Origin: Dichetophora obliterata
Taxonomy: Eukaryota; Arthropoda; Insecta; Diptera; Sciomyzidae
Direction of reading: 5' to 3'
Length of the DNA stretch: 64,000 bases
Assembly (NCBI GenBank): GCA_963920525.1
Contig: OY986436.1
Coordinates: forward strand, 11,273,001-11,337,000
The notes under the pieces are model-generated. The model was not told the origin of the DNA. It did not search any database and saw only the letters and a list, made by a program, of their open reading frames with translations. How positions within the stretch are numbered: the first letter of the stretch is position 1; each line of letters begins with the position of its first letter. Of this stretch, positions 23,016 through 33,668 are shown piece by piece. The position numbers and the translations under genes were made by a program.

Positions 23016-25352
23016 TAAAAAATTTTTGGGCTATGGTTTTCGCTGTTACATCCTTTAACGGAAAAGCTTCTGGCCATCGAGTGTTCCTGTCAATAATAGT
23101 CAATATGTAACGGAAATCGCTTCATGGTGGAAGGGGACCAACGATGTCAATGTGCACATGCTCAAACCTACCTTTTGGAATACTAATTTTTGTGATAGGG
23201 GACTTTGTATGCCGTACTACCTTTGCCATTGTTAATTTGTTCATTGAGGGCCAAAAGTATCTGGTAGTTATCAATCGTCGTGATGCCCGATTGCCAGGAT
23301 GGGAAATATTATGTAAATTTTCAAATGCACACTTCTGAAGACTTACCGGTATATATGGTCTTAAATTTTTTTGTGATTTATCACACCAAATGCTTATGTT
23401 CAAAGATGGTATATCAACTATTTCCAATTTATATGTACTATCTTTTAGTTGAAGAATACGTCGTAAAAATGGGTCTTTCTGTTGTTCAATGTATAAATTT
23501 TGTAAGTTAAATTCTGTTTTATCTAAAGCAAATAGTTCTGGTGTTCTAGAAAGCGTATCCGCAACAACATTTAATTTTCCAGATATATGTTTTATGTCAT
23601 GCGTGAATTGAGAAATGTACTCCAAATGTCTGGTTTGCCGTAGGCTCCGGTCTACTTTTGAATTTAAAACATATGTCAATGGTTTATGACCTGTATATAC
23701 TGTAAAAACTCTTCCTTCAAGAAAATGTTTGAAGTGTTTTATAGCCGAATAAATAGCCAACAGCTCGCGATCAAACGCGCTATATTTAGATTCGGCTTTA
23801 CTTAGTTTTTTTGAAAAGAAAGCTAAAGGTTCTTCGTAGTTATTAAATTGTTTTTGTAAAACAGCTCCTATAGCATATATTGATGCGTCAACGGCTAACG
23901 AGAGTTTCGCATTTTTATTAAAATGATTTAATAGAGTTCTCGTTGCAAAACTCTCTTTAACTTTCAAAAAAGAATCATTTGCTTCTGCTGACCAATTAAG
24001 GTATTTGTCTTTATTTTTTAATGAAGAAGTTAACATTGAATGAATAGAACAGAGAAATTTAGCAAGTTTTGGGATGTATCTATGGTAATAGTTGACCATG
24101 CCTACAAATTTTTGTAACTGTTTAACTGTTTTGGGTCGTTCAAAGTTCCGAATAGCTGTAACTTTTTCTTCTGAAGGTTTAATTCCATTATGTGAAATGT
24201 TATAACTAAGGAAATCTATTTGAAACACGCCAAAGACACATTTACTCGGTTTGATATTCAAGCCGAATTCGGACAATTTTTCGAAAATAATGGTTAGATG
24301 TTTTATATGTTCATCTTCATTTTTGCTTGCAACTAAGATGTCGTCCAGGTAAACAAACACAAATTCAATGCCAGAAAACACTTCATTAATGAACCGCTGA
24401 AATGTTTGCGCTGCATTCCGCAGACCGAAAGGCATTCTTACGAATTCAAAAAGTCCAAAGGGGGTTGTTATCGCTGTTTTATGTATATCTTCCGGTGCCA
24501 TGGGAATTTGATGATATGCACGTACTAAGTCGATTTTGGAAAATACGTGTTTGTCCCGTAAATCAATGTTAATATCATGGATGTGAGGTAAAGGATACCT
24601 GTCTGGAATAGTTATAATATTCAGTCTGCGGTAATCACCGCATGGGCGCCAATCGTTCGGTTCTTTTTTGGCTACTAAATGTAAAGGTGATGCCGCATGC
24701 GAATGAGATGGGATGGGATGAGATGATATTCCTGACTTCACCAAAAATTCAAATTCCGACTTTGCAATTTTGAATTTTAAGGGATCGAGGCGACGAGGTT
24801 TTGCGAAAGGAAGTTGACCGTTAGTTAATATACGATGTACCGTTGAATGTTTGACGGTTTCATTATAATCTGCTTCTGATATCAATGAAGGATATCGTTT
24901 TATAATTTGAGTGTACTTGTTATCAACAGAAAATAATTTTGGTAAAGAAATTTTACAAACCTGGGAAATGGTACTTACTGATAAGTTTGTAAGTGGATCT
25001 ATTAACAGTTTATTTTTTAAATCTATAAGTAATCCATATTTTGATATAAAATCGGCGCCTATTATAGGTTTAGAAATGTCAGCTAATGTGAAGATAAATG
25101 AAAAATCTCGTCGAAGTCCAAGGTTAACTTTAAGGTTATGTTTTCCGAAAGTTTTTATCGTGCTTCCATTTGCAGCTGTAAGGAATAAGTCGGTATTTCT
25201 TTTGTTACTTTTGAATTTAGAGCAAGATAAAACGGAAATTTCGGCACCGCTATCAATTAAGAACTTCATCATGTTGTCTTTGTCATACACGAATAGGCGA
25301 CATGTTTTAGAATTTTGAGTCCCATTATCTGCCGCCGAAATAATGGGAGGGT

Positions 25353-26195
25353 TTAGTTTTCCTGTGATTGATTTGGTACATATGAACATGGTTGTTCACA
25401 ATTACGTGCTTTTCTTCCAAAACGATAATGAAATCTGCAAAGCCAATTTCGTGATTTCGACCTATTTCGAAAAGGGCTTCTGCTGTAGCTTTGTCTATAG
25501 CGAGGACGCGATTCTCGATCTTCAATAGAACGTTTTATAGCACTTATATCAGTAGATAATTTATTAAAGCTTTCACACATTGCATTAGTGATTTTAACTA
25601 AATTTTCAACTATATTGTCTAATTTTAAATTATTTTCATTTTTAGTTGGTGAGTATGGGTTAAATGCATATATTTCATTTTTGTTTGACACTTCCCATAT
25701 TTTATCGGCTAAAGTAACGAGTTCATTTAAATCGGACGCATTTGACCCAGCTAGTGCAATATTCAAGCTTTTAGGTAATTTTCTGAGCCAGCGTTTTTTA
25801 ATAAGATCTGAATCAATACTTGAACCAGCTAATAAGATCAATGATCTATAAAACTCTGAGGGCTTACGGTCTCCGATATCAGAGTCAGATAGCAATTTAT
25901 CTAGTTTTCTCTGTTCACTTAGGGAATTTCGTTCGATAAGGTATTTTTTTAAATTATCGTATTTGTTGTTTGTGGGTGGTTTTTGGATAATGCCCAGTAC
26001 GGATACAATGACTTCTTGAGGAAGTGAAATTATTAAATGTTCATATTTCGTATTATCTTGTACAATACCTTTTGAAGCGAATTGTATCTCAGTATGGATG
26101 AACCATGCTTCAGGATGGTCCGTCCAAAATGAAGGTAATTTGACAGAAGTGGCATCAATTTCAAGATTTTGTAAGAGTGTATTGGTGGTTGTCAT
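25353..26195 (-). CDS. Gypsy gag-like protein
   Basis: A 280-codon frame overlapping the start of pol by about 37 bp in a different frame, as is usual for gag/pol. The central part resembles insect Gypsy capsid ([41 protein letters not shown]). The C-terminus is Arg/Ser rich and ends in [18 protein letters not shown], a CHCC-like zinc finger. In-frame codons continue upstream to about 26310 (for example the stretch encoding LPPFHKNLPR), so the native start may lie upstream of the methionine chosen here. A Tigger transposon now occupies the leader at 26395. Confidence 0.8.
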   Translation of the reverse strand: MTTTNTLLQNLEIDATSVKLPSFWTDHPEAWFIHTEIQFASKGIVQDNTKYEHLIISLPQEVIVSVLGIIQKPPTNNKYDNLKKYLIERNSLSEQRKLDKLLSDSDIGDRKPSEFYRSLILLAGSSIDSDLIKKRWLRKLPKSLNIALAGSNASDLNELVTLADKIWEVSNKNEIYAFNPYSPTKNENNLKLDNIVENLVKITNAMCESFNKLSTDISAIKRSIEDRESRPRYRQSYSRSPFRNRSKSRNWLCRFHYRFGRKARNCEQPCSYVPNQSQEN

Positions 26196-26702
26196 GTTTG
26201 GATCAGAATCGGGTGAAGTAAAATTAATAAGAGGTAGATTTGTTTGGTTGGGATTCTGGGTTTTAGCTACCGGGGAACGTGGTAAATTTTTGTGAAAGGG
26301 GGGAAGATTTACACGTAATTGAAAAATGTTTTTAAATAATTGATAATAAACAAAAATATTTAATTAACATGTATGTATAAATTAGTTTAGATTACACCAA
26401 AACCCCGGTCTGCGTCGTTAATTGGGACCAGTGAAACTCGACGCAAATCAAAACGACGCAAATCGAATTAAATGTTCTCACATATTTTAACGAAATTTTG
26501 TTTTATTAGTACTAAAGTAAAATATTTCTCAAAAAAATCTATGTTTTTATTAATTTTTATTGGTATATTTAATTTTATTGCAACAAAAAATTAAATTAAA
26601 AGAAAAGAACATAGGTACATATTTCATAAAATTGCATACATTTGTTTTAATAAAACAAAAAAAAAATCATTTAAATCTACAAAAAATTTAATATTAAAGT
26701 AT

Positions 26703-26981
26703 TCAATCAGAACTGCAGGATTCTAAATCAGTAGTTATTGTTGTCGAGGGATTTGATTGCTGTGTTGATTTTGTTAAAAACTTGTCCATAGTTAGTTGAA
26801 GTGTCTTCGCTTTGTTTTTCAAATAAATTTCTTCGTAACAATTGATAGCATCCGCAACGGATTGTGTCGCTTTTAAACTACGTTTGTCGTCAGGATCATT
26901 ATCAGAAAATATAGCCATTCCCTGAGTTATTAGTTGCATTGCTTCCGAAATAAGAACAGTAGTTAGTTTTTTTTTCTTCAA
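26703..26981 (-). pseudogene. Detached C-terminus of the Tigger transposase
   Basis: A 92-codon frame reading FSDNDPDDKRSLKATQSVAD, then YEEIYLKNKAKTLQLTMDKF. This resembles the acidic C-terminal tail of Tigger proteins, which usually follows the catalytic core continuously. Stops and a frame change between 26981 and 27061 separate it, so the copy is slightly damaged but only at its end. Confidence 0.7.
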
Positions 26982-27060
26982 TAATCACCTCAGGTGCAAC
27001 AATTTTATCTTCCAAAGCGTATTAGACATTCAATCCAATCAAATTTTCATTACTTAGCTC

Positions 27061-28416
27061 TTATTCGTGGGATATCAGCAACTCGTCAATATCGCTCTCC
27101 TCCATGCCTTGAAAGTTTACTTCTGCAGCTATTTCTGCAAGTTCTTTATAGACAGTTGGTACATCATTGATATCTTCTATATTTTTACTTATGCATTCTG
27201 GCCATAATTCACGCCAAGTTCCGTTCATACATATTTTTTTTACTTCTATCCATGACAAGTTGTTATTTTTGATCGCCGTTAATATGTTGTAATTTTTCCA
27301 GAAGTCTTTCATAGATGGCTTCTCTTGTCCATCAGTTTCTGCAATAAGCTGACTAAACGTCCGTCTTAAATAATAACATTTAAAGTTAGATATTACACCT
27401 TGGTCCATTGGTTGTATGATGGAGGTTGTATTTGGGGGCATAAAAACAACTTTTATATTTTCAGAAAATTCATCTGAATAAATAGAAGGTCCTGGAGCAT
27501 TGTCTAACAACAACAACACTTTCAAATCAATATTTTCAGAAGAACAATAGGCTTTTAAGTCAGGAACAGCGCAATCTTCTATCCAGTCTTTAAATAAAGA
27601 TGCAGTCATCCAGGCCTTCTTGTTGGCGCGCCAATAAATTGGAAGATTGGTCTTGTTTACATTTTTAAAAGCTCTTGGATTTTCAGAATGGTAGACCAGA
27701 AAAGGCTTAAGTTTAAAATCCCCTTCTGCATTTCCTCCTAAGAGATGGGTAAGCCGATTTTTGCTGACTTTATATCCAGGGCAAGATTTTTCAGATTTGG
27801 AAATGAAGGTTCTTCCCGGTAGGCGTTTCCAAAATAAACCTGTTTCATCGACATTTAGAACTTGCTTAGCAGAATATCCACCCTCATCAATAATGACTTT
27901 TAACTCAAGTTTAAATTTATTAGCAGCTGAAATATCTGCACTAGCTGCTTCTCCTTTCAACGCAACATTATGGAAATTTGCTCGAGTTCTGAAGCGGTTG
28001 AACCAACCTTGGCTTGCTTCAAATTTTTCTAAACATTCACCGCTTGATAAAGGACAGTTGTCTTTAAGATAATAAAATAAACTCAAGGCTTTATTCTGAA
28101 TAACCATCTTGCTTAGTGGCATACTTCGTTGATTTTGGTTTTCTATCCAAATGCTAAGAAGCGACTCCATTTTGACCATCAAAAGACTCCTCTGTTTTGC
28201 TATTTGTTTAGTCTGTAATGGCGTCGCAGATTTAGCAAACTCATTTATTTTATCAGCATCTCGGTTACAGATTGTCCTTACTGTGGTGGGAGGTAAATCA
28301 AGATTTCTGCCAATGTCAGCAGCTTTTTCACCAGATTTAAAACGTTTTAAGACTTCGAGTTTTAATTCTAAACTGATTTGTTTTCTCTTTTGGCTCATTT
28401 TGATTAGGAACGCCAA
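27061..28416 (-). CDS. Tigger/jerky-like transposase, main frame
   Basis: Pogo-superfamily DDE transposase of 451 codons; the likely native start is the second methionine (MSQKRKQ). Order: an N-terminal CENP-B/psq-type helix-turn-helix (KLEVLKRFKSGEKAADIGRN), a Tc5-type second DNA-binding domain (SQGWFNRFRTRANFHNVALK), then the DDE_1 catalytic core with NVDETGLFW at about residue 190, LLLLDNAPG at about 302 and NTTSIIQPMDQGVI at about 333. All three acidic positions appear present. The frame ends at a stop after LLISHE. The C-terminal part continues in another frame at 26703-26981. Confidence 0.92.
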   Translation of the reverse strand: MAFLIKMSQKRKQISLELKLEVLKRFKSGEKAADIGRNLDLPPTTVRTICNRDADKINEFAKSATPLQTKQIAKQRSLLMVKMESLLSIWIENQNQRSMPLSKMVIQNKALSLFYYLKDNCPLSSGECLEKFEASQGWFNRFRTRANFHNVALKGEAASADISAANKFKLELKVIIDEGGYSAKQVLNVDETGLFWKRLPGRTFISKSEKSCPGYKVSKNRLTHLLGGNAEGDFKLKPFLVYHSENPRAFKNVNKTNLPIYWRANKKAWMTASLFKDWIEDCAVPDLKAYCSSENIDLKVLLLLDNAPGPSIYSDEFSENIKVVFMPPNTTSIIQPMDQGVISNFKCYYLRRTFSQLIAETDGQEKPSMKDFWKNYNILTAIKNNNLSWIEVKKICMNGTWRELWPECISKNIEDINDVPTVYKELAEIAAEVNFQGMEESDIDELLISHE

Positions 28417-29037
28417 AAAGACACTTCACTGCTGCAAATATTTGCAAAACTGAATGAATTAAGGTAAATCTTAATTACCTTTCTACAAATAGAGCAAAAA
28501 GGCAAAGCCAATTTCTACAAACAAAATAAAAAGGGAGATCCCCTTTTTAAAAATTGAAGAAAAAAAATTCACCGAACTTAAAAAAAGGAAAGTCTTTTCG
28601 AAACTAAAAAATTATCAAACGACGCAAACTGAAATCAAAACGACGCAATTTAAAATCACGAAATGTCTTAAGCGACGCAATGCGAAACGACGCAGATCGG
28701 AACGACGCAAATCGGGGCTTTGGTGTACTGTGTAGTCGATACCTGAATAAAGTTCTTATGAATAATTATTTTTTGTTGAAATTTTGATCCTTGGCGTCAG
28801 TTGTTGAGTATATCCTTGTCTCAAATCTTGGTGTGGGCGCTTTAAATATGTAGCAGAAATCATTTAGCAGCTATGTGTAAGGTTGTAATTCTTGCTGTGT
28901 TGGTGGGAGCTAACTAGGTTTATTGCTGTTGTGCCCGATGTGTATTGTTGGAATCGTTGATTGGCTGGAAGCCAATTTTAAATTTCTTGATTTCTTTAAT
29001 CCTTGAGTTTTTATAATGCGTTTGGTTTTTTTAATAA

Positions 29038-29054
29038 GTCTGGTAGGATCGCCA
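29038..29054 (-). promoter_or_regulatory. Gypsy primer-binding site
   Basis: Two bases inside the 5' LTR boundary, the minus strand reads TGGCGATCCTACCAGAC. It starts with TGG, as expected for pairing with a tRNA CCA end. I did not assign the tRNA. Confidence 0.65.
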
Positions 29055-29056
29055 AT

Positions 29057-29312
29057 TTTAGAAATCAGGCATCTTAGATTATTATTTTGGAGTTTATTGA
29101 TAAATTATAAACAGTAGTTGTTTTCTGTTCAAGAAAATATTCATACTGAAAAATTATAAACTACAAAATTCAAAATTGAAACTCTTGACAAATTTTATAA
29201 AATTTAAATAATGATCATTAAAGTACTTTAAAACAAGTGCATGATATAAATAAAAACAGGAAATAACAATTAATGTATGTAATGTGTTGAGAATACAAAT
29301 TAAGACACTACA
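29057..29312 (-). repeat. Gypsy 5' LTR
   Basis: 256 bp, nearly identical to 19692-19944. It reads TGTAGTGTC to GATTTCTAAA on the minus strand and is adjacent to the GGGG target duplication at 29313. Confidence 0.92.
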
Positions 29313-29866
29313 GGGGCAATGATTCTGCTGGCAGGCAATTTTCGACAAACAATTCCTGTCATTCCACGATCAACGGTAGCCGATGAAATCGACGCTTGCC
29401 TTAAGCTATGGTATATGTGCCGTTATGTGAAAAAGCTGCGGTTGACGACGAATATGTGAATTGCGTTGCAAAACGATTCGTAGGCCGAGATTTGTTCAAA
29501 CCAATTTTTGACGATTGGCAGTGGAGAAATATCAGTCGAAATTTCTACAGGACTCATTTCGTTTTCGGCTATCAATCTCTATCATTTCACAACGACGAAA
29601 AATAAAGATTGTCGATAGTTTGAACTTCCTAATTCAAAATGCAATGGCTGAACAGTTACATTCGTTCAAATCATTGAATTTTCCAGGATGACTCAACGAC
29701 ACTCAAAGCCACATTTAAGAGCGAGGAAGTGCCCATTACGAAAATTTCACTGATTCCAACTGATTTACCTTTCGAGTTCAAACGCATTAAATTTCTGGTT
29801 TTCCTTGCAATTGCAATAATTAATAAATCACAAGGCCAATCCTTGGAAGTGTGCAACCTGAATTGA
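29313..29866 (+). pseudogene. Helitron helicase fragment 3 (C-terminal part)
   Basis: Starts with ILLAGNFRQTIPVIPRST, the Pif1 motif III region with Asn where Asp is usual. It continues with VADEIDACLK, YVKKLRLTTN and damaged middle sequence, then IPTDLPFEFKRIKF and INKSQGQSLEV near the end. The stop is at about 29866. Several frame changes lie between 29450 and 29720. It continues directly from fragment 2 when the Gypsy element and one GGGG are removed. Confidence 0.82.
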
Positions 29867-31617
29867 CCTGATATGACATGACTACATATACATTTAAACA
29901 TAATACAGCATATACTAACAATGTCCAATTGTAATAAAAAGTTTTTATTTTACATGCTATTTATTTATGTCTTAAACGAATAATAAAATGTTACAAAATC
30001 AACTTTTTCAACCTTAAGGTACTACTTTTCGTGCTTCACTTAACGTCACTATACATATAAATGTTACCAAGCCTACACCCAAGAAAACACGGAGTAAATA
30101 AAGTCATATTCGGGGTCAATTGAACTCTTTTCGTGCATGGTATTTTGCCAAAGCTGTAAAAACTTTATTTAACTCCGTGTGTGAGTTCAAATTACTTCGA
30201 GAACTAAGTTTATTTGAGAAGTCGTACTGACTCCGTTTGGAGTTGTACTAAGGCTATCGGACTTGCATTGAGAATTTTAAAATTTTGAAGTTACTCAAAA
30301 AAAAACTTAAATCAACTCATTTAACTGTAGCATTTAGCTTTAAAAAATAAACAAACCAACCTATAAAAGAGTCAAATAAGAACCCGTAATTTCTGTTGTG
30401 TTTAATTATTTTTATTTGTTTTTTATTTCAATTGGAAAAACAGGAAATTAAAGAGAAGGTTAACATAAGTTTTATAATAACATTAATAATAAATTAAAAA
30501 TATACATAAATGAAAATGTACATTACATAATGAAAAATTATTGAATTGTTTAAGTTAAAGTCGTAGTGGATCGTTTTAAATAGCTTATTTTCATATAAGT
30601 CTTAACATAACGCACCCCAACTACAAAAAGAGCATAACTCAAAAATTTAAAATTTTTAGGAGAAGCAAAAAACCATTTTATTTTTCAAGGGACTCCATAC
30701 AAAATAAAGAGGCAGTTAGATTTTTTTTATACAAAAGAGAAGCAAGATAAAAATAAAAATTTTGCAGTCAAAGAAGATGATCACTTTGAATTTTTTAACA
30801 ATTTACATAAAATTTAACATTTTGAGTTCTGGTTCTTTTGTAGTTAGGGTGCGATATTTACTTGAGTTTAACGGTACTTGTTTAAACACTAGTTCATATT
30901 TAATTATTACTTAAAAATATTTAATTCGTGTACAAATAGCTTTATTGGGTAGTGTGTACTTGTGTATTGGGGGGCCATCAAAAAAAGATAGCTTAGAGAC
31001 AAAAAATACTTTTGAATTTGACCCAAGTATAAAAGATTGAATATGAGCATTAAATTTAGTTACATTTATTTGATTTACAACAACAAATGCAGTTTCTTCA
31101 TAGGAAATAATATCTTTAATTTCATAAATTCGTTCATTTTTTGCCAACAAGTATCCAGTTTTATAAATAATTCCGCGATAGGAAGCATTTTTTGAAAATA
31201 AAAGCATATTAGAATCAAAGTTATGTTTTCGAATAGAACCAAAATAATTTTTAATTGAAAAGTTCATTTTTTCTAGCTTATGAAAATGTGTTTCCTCTTG
31301 AAAAAATCCATTCGAATGAACTAAATTGGAAAATTTCAATTGTATTTTTGTGCCCAAAGTTAAAAGTATGTTTTTTCTTGATGCTATGTTCCTGGCATAT
31401 GTTTTTATTTCTCTATGCTTGGCTTCGAAGCGCATACTCCAAAGTTGTTTAAGTGGCCCAGATTTTTTTATAGTTGTCACATAATGAAGCAAGAAGTGAT
31501 ATTTAGGCTTTAATTTGTCATTGAACAACGCTAAATACTGCTGGTTATGACTCTGAATAAGATTATCTAACTTTATTAACTTTAAATTGTTGAATGATGA
31601 AGTTAACAGAAGATCTA

Positions 31618-32550
31618 CAGGGTTGCCCATATTCGACAGACCCATTTGGCAACGCCATAACTTTTGACAGAGATGTCAGATCGCTTAATGACATACCGCG
31701 TTTGAAGCGTCAGTCCAAGCAGATTTTTACCATGGAACAATACACGCCACGCGAGCGCTCTGAAAGAGTCTTCGAAATGGCCGAAGATGACGAGGAATTT
31801 TGGAACAAAATTATCATGTCCGATGAAGCCCATTTCACATTGAATGGGACCGTAAATAAGCAAAATTGCCGTATTTACGCCACTGAAAATCCTCAGGATA
31901 TTCAAGAAGTGCCTCTTCATGACGAAAAAGTCACAGTTTGGTGCGGCGTTAGTGCGAAAACGGTCATTGGGCCGTTTTTCTTCCAAAATGAAAATGGCCA
32001 TGCTGTTACCATCAACCAGGAGCGTTATCGCGACATGATGACCAATTTTGTGATGCCAATTATTCGTCGAAAGCGTATGAGGCAGTTCTGGTTTCAACAA
32101 GACGGCGCTCCACCGCACACAAGTCGCATAACAATCGATTTTCTGAAGAATTTGTTTCCGGGCCGTTTGATGTCGAAAAGTGGTGATTTGGACTGGCCAC
32201 CGCGTTCGCCCGATTTGACGCCGCCTGACTTCTTCTTGTGGGGATATTTGAAGTCAAAGGTTTACGTTAACAAGCCAAGGACCGTAGAAGAGCTCAAGGA
32301 CAACATTCGTGAAGAAATAGCCGCTATTCCGGACGAAATGTTGGCGAAAACGATGGAAAATGCTGCAAAAAGGGCACAATACGCCATCAACGCCAGAGGC
32401 GGCCATTAAAGAGATATCATATTCAAAAATTGATGTAAACAAATCTACTTGGAACAAATTAAATGATTAAGATTGCCAACCGCCAAATTTTTATTTTTTT
32501 CTTTGATTTTTTTAAAAAAAACATGGGTCCGTCGAATATGGGCAACCCTG
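31618..32550 (+). mobile_element. rosa-type (DD41D) mariner, internally deleted
   Basis: TIRs CAGGGTTGCCCATATTCGAC and the complement of its near-identical partner are flanked by TA at 31616-31617 and 32551-32552. At 933 bp it is shorter than a full element, because the N-terminal DNA-binding half of the transposase is missing. It inserted into the coding sequence of the C2H2 transposase-like gene in the opposite orientation. Confidence 0.93.
31657..32409 (+). pseudogene. rosa-type mariner transposase, catalytic half only
   Basis: The open frame runs from inside the flank (31594) to a stop at 32409. True element coding probably begins near RDVRSLNDIPR (about 31670). Catalytic motifs: MSDEAHF (first Asp), WFQQDGAPPHTS (second Asp) and SPDLTPPDFFLWGYLK. 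Counting 41 residues between the second Asp and the Asp of PPDFF gives DD41D, the signature of the rosa family first described from fruit flies. The helix-turn-helix region is absent, so binding to TIRs is unlikely. No stops occur in the remaining part. Confidence 0.85.
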
Positions 32551-33668
32551 TACTAGTTGAAGTAATGTAATAAAAAAACACCAAACTGGATTACCTGTTG
32601 GAATTAAATCACCTATCATGAGGGGTAAAAAAAAAACAAAACTTATCATTTCGCTTGCTGTCATATTTAATTTAGAATTTTGAATATTACTGATTTATTA
32701 CCATTTTCTGTATCTCCATATTCAAAAAGTTGTTTTCGACTGTTCAAAGTCTCTAAAGAAAAGAAATTGCTTATAAAGTGAGACAAAATTCTACATAAAT
32801 CATAATGACATACGCCTTCAAACAGATCGTGCATTATGTCGAAACAAAAATTTTGTGTTACATGGTATGATCGAAGAGAATTAAAAATAGAATCTTCTTT
32901 AATGCCAGTTAGCTTGTAGTTATCTAAATTTATATCATCATTGTAGTTTTCAATGGTACGCAAAAGCGTTAAATCTTCTCTAGTTTGACTTTGTGCTACA
33001 ACTTTTGAAACTTCACATTGCCGGCAATAATAGTTACAGGAGAATGACTTAGCAAATCCTAAAATACTATTGAGACCTAAATTATCGCCTAAAATTAAGG
33101 AAACCGTAAAATATACGTCCTGTTTTACGTTTTACGTCCTGTTTAAAATTTACGTCCTGGGTTTTCCGATTTAATTACAGACTCAAAACAAGTTGTTAAT
33201 ATTGTTGTTAAAACAGAGGTTATATCGCGTTGCATATCAATGACATCACTTCTACAAAAATTATCTCTGGCATGTTGGTGAAGAGTAAATTTAAGAGCTG
33301 ACTCTAAAATTGTAGTTTTTATATTTTCAATTGTTTGTTTTGTACTAGCAGATAATTCTGGTTTTTTACTATTTAAATTGTTATCACAACCTTGGCTGAT
33401 GTTTGGATTTAAATTAAATTCAACGTGTGCATTAATCAAAGGCGGTATTGAAATATTGTTCGTATGGTTTTCTTTTAAGTGCTTATTTTTAAGGTGTTTT
33501 TTAAACGTATATATGTTTTGAAAAGTTTGTGGGCAAGAACTTTGTTTACAAATAAAAGTATCTTTGGCTTGTAATTTATGTATGGTTTTTAAATGAAATA
33601 TATAAAAATTAATATTTTGAATGCTGCGAAAACAAATAAAGCAAGTATACATATTTTGGGTTATTAAT

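Larger units (their letters stand above)
19945..25389 (-). pseudogene. Gypsy pol (protease, RT, RNase H, integrase), broken
   Basis: The main frame (25389-23122) carries protease DSGAEISVL at about residue 46, an RT with YLDDIL at about residue 346, and RNase [11 protein letters not shown] at about residue 500. The integrase N-terminus has the two histidines ([14 protein letters not shown]), but the CxxC half of the zinc finger appears deleted before VRHTKSPI. The core continues with DIVGPLPP, then a frame change at about 23120. A LINE interrupts it at 20651-22992. It resumes as SDRGCQF and AYHPQANGMIGRFHR (20650-20291), where the position expected to be the catalytic Glu is Gly. A stop at about 20291 precedes the GPY/F-type module (PYEGPYEVI, about 20140). 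RNase H also has YTGHKPL where YTDHKPL is usual. The protein cannot be functional. Confidence 0.88.
26395..28725 (-). mobile_element. Tigger/pogo-type DNA transposon in the Gypsy leader
   Basis: Termini CACCAAAACCCCGGTCTGCG and, on the other strand, CACCAAAGCCCCGATTTGCG form TIRs of about 25 bp ending in TCGTT. They are flanked by the TA duplication at 26393-26394 and 28726-28727. Size is 2331 bp. Repeats of CGACGCAAATC-type words lie just inside both ends (26400-26470 and 28620-28712), probably transposase-binding sites. Confidence 0.93.
19692..29312 (-). mobile_element. Ty3/Gypsy LTR retrotransposon, itself invaded twice
   Basis: A 9621-bp element on the minus strand bounded by two LTRs of 253 and 256 bp that begin TGTAGTGTC and end GATTTCTAAA. 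It is flanked by a 4-bp duplication GGGG (19688-19691 and 29313-29316), the length usual for Gypsy elements. The primer-binding site follows the 5' LTR and a G-rich polypurine tract precedes the 3' LTR. Two insertions occupy it: a LINE (20651-22992) in the integrase and a Tigger (26395-28725) upstream of gag. Without them it would be about 4.9 kb. The gag finger with a CX3H-like start and the integrase style suggest the CsRn1/Kabuki branch, which is tentative. Confidence 0.92.
30911..33652 (-). pseudogene. C2H2-finger transposase-like gene, deleted and interrupted
   Basis: N-terminus (33652-33143) has two C2H2-like fingers: CFICFRS...HLKTIH and CKQSSCPQTFQNIYTFKKHL. The next readable block (about 33105-32667) holds ILGDNLGLNSILGFAKSF, a CX2C (CRQC) and CFDIMHDLFEGVCHYDL. 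The region normally between them seems deleted, at a place where TACGTCCTG is repeated (33115-33160). A mariner splits the next block: PVWCFFITLLQL before it and DLLLTSSFNNLK after it rejoin when the mariner is removed. Downstream, KPKYHFLLHY, SGPLKQLWSMRFEAKHREIK and the C-terminus run to 30911. These motifs match a family of insect and other metazoan transposase-like proteins I know only as uncharacterised. Catalytic residues are not assigned. Confidence 0.7.

Noticed and set aside
24911..25851. Plus-strand frames opposite gag and pol
   Set aside because: Antisense shadows of Gypsy coding sequence.
31615..32457. Minus-strand frames across the mariner
   Set aside because: Antisense of the mariner transposase; the gene on that strand is the interrupted C2H2 transposase outside the mariner.
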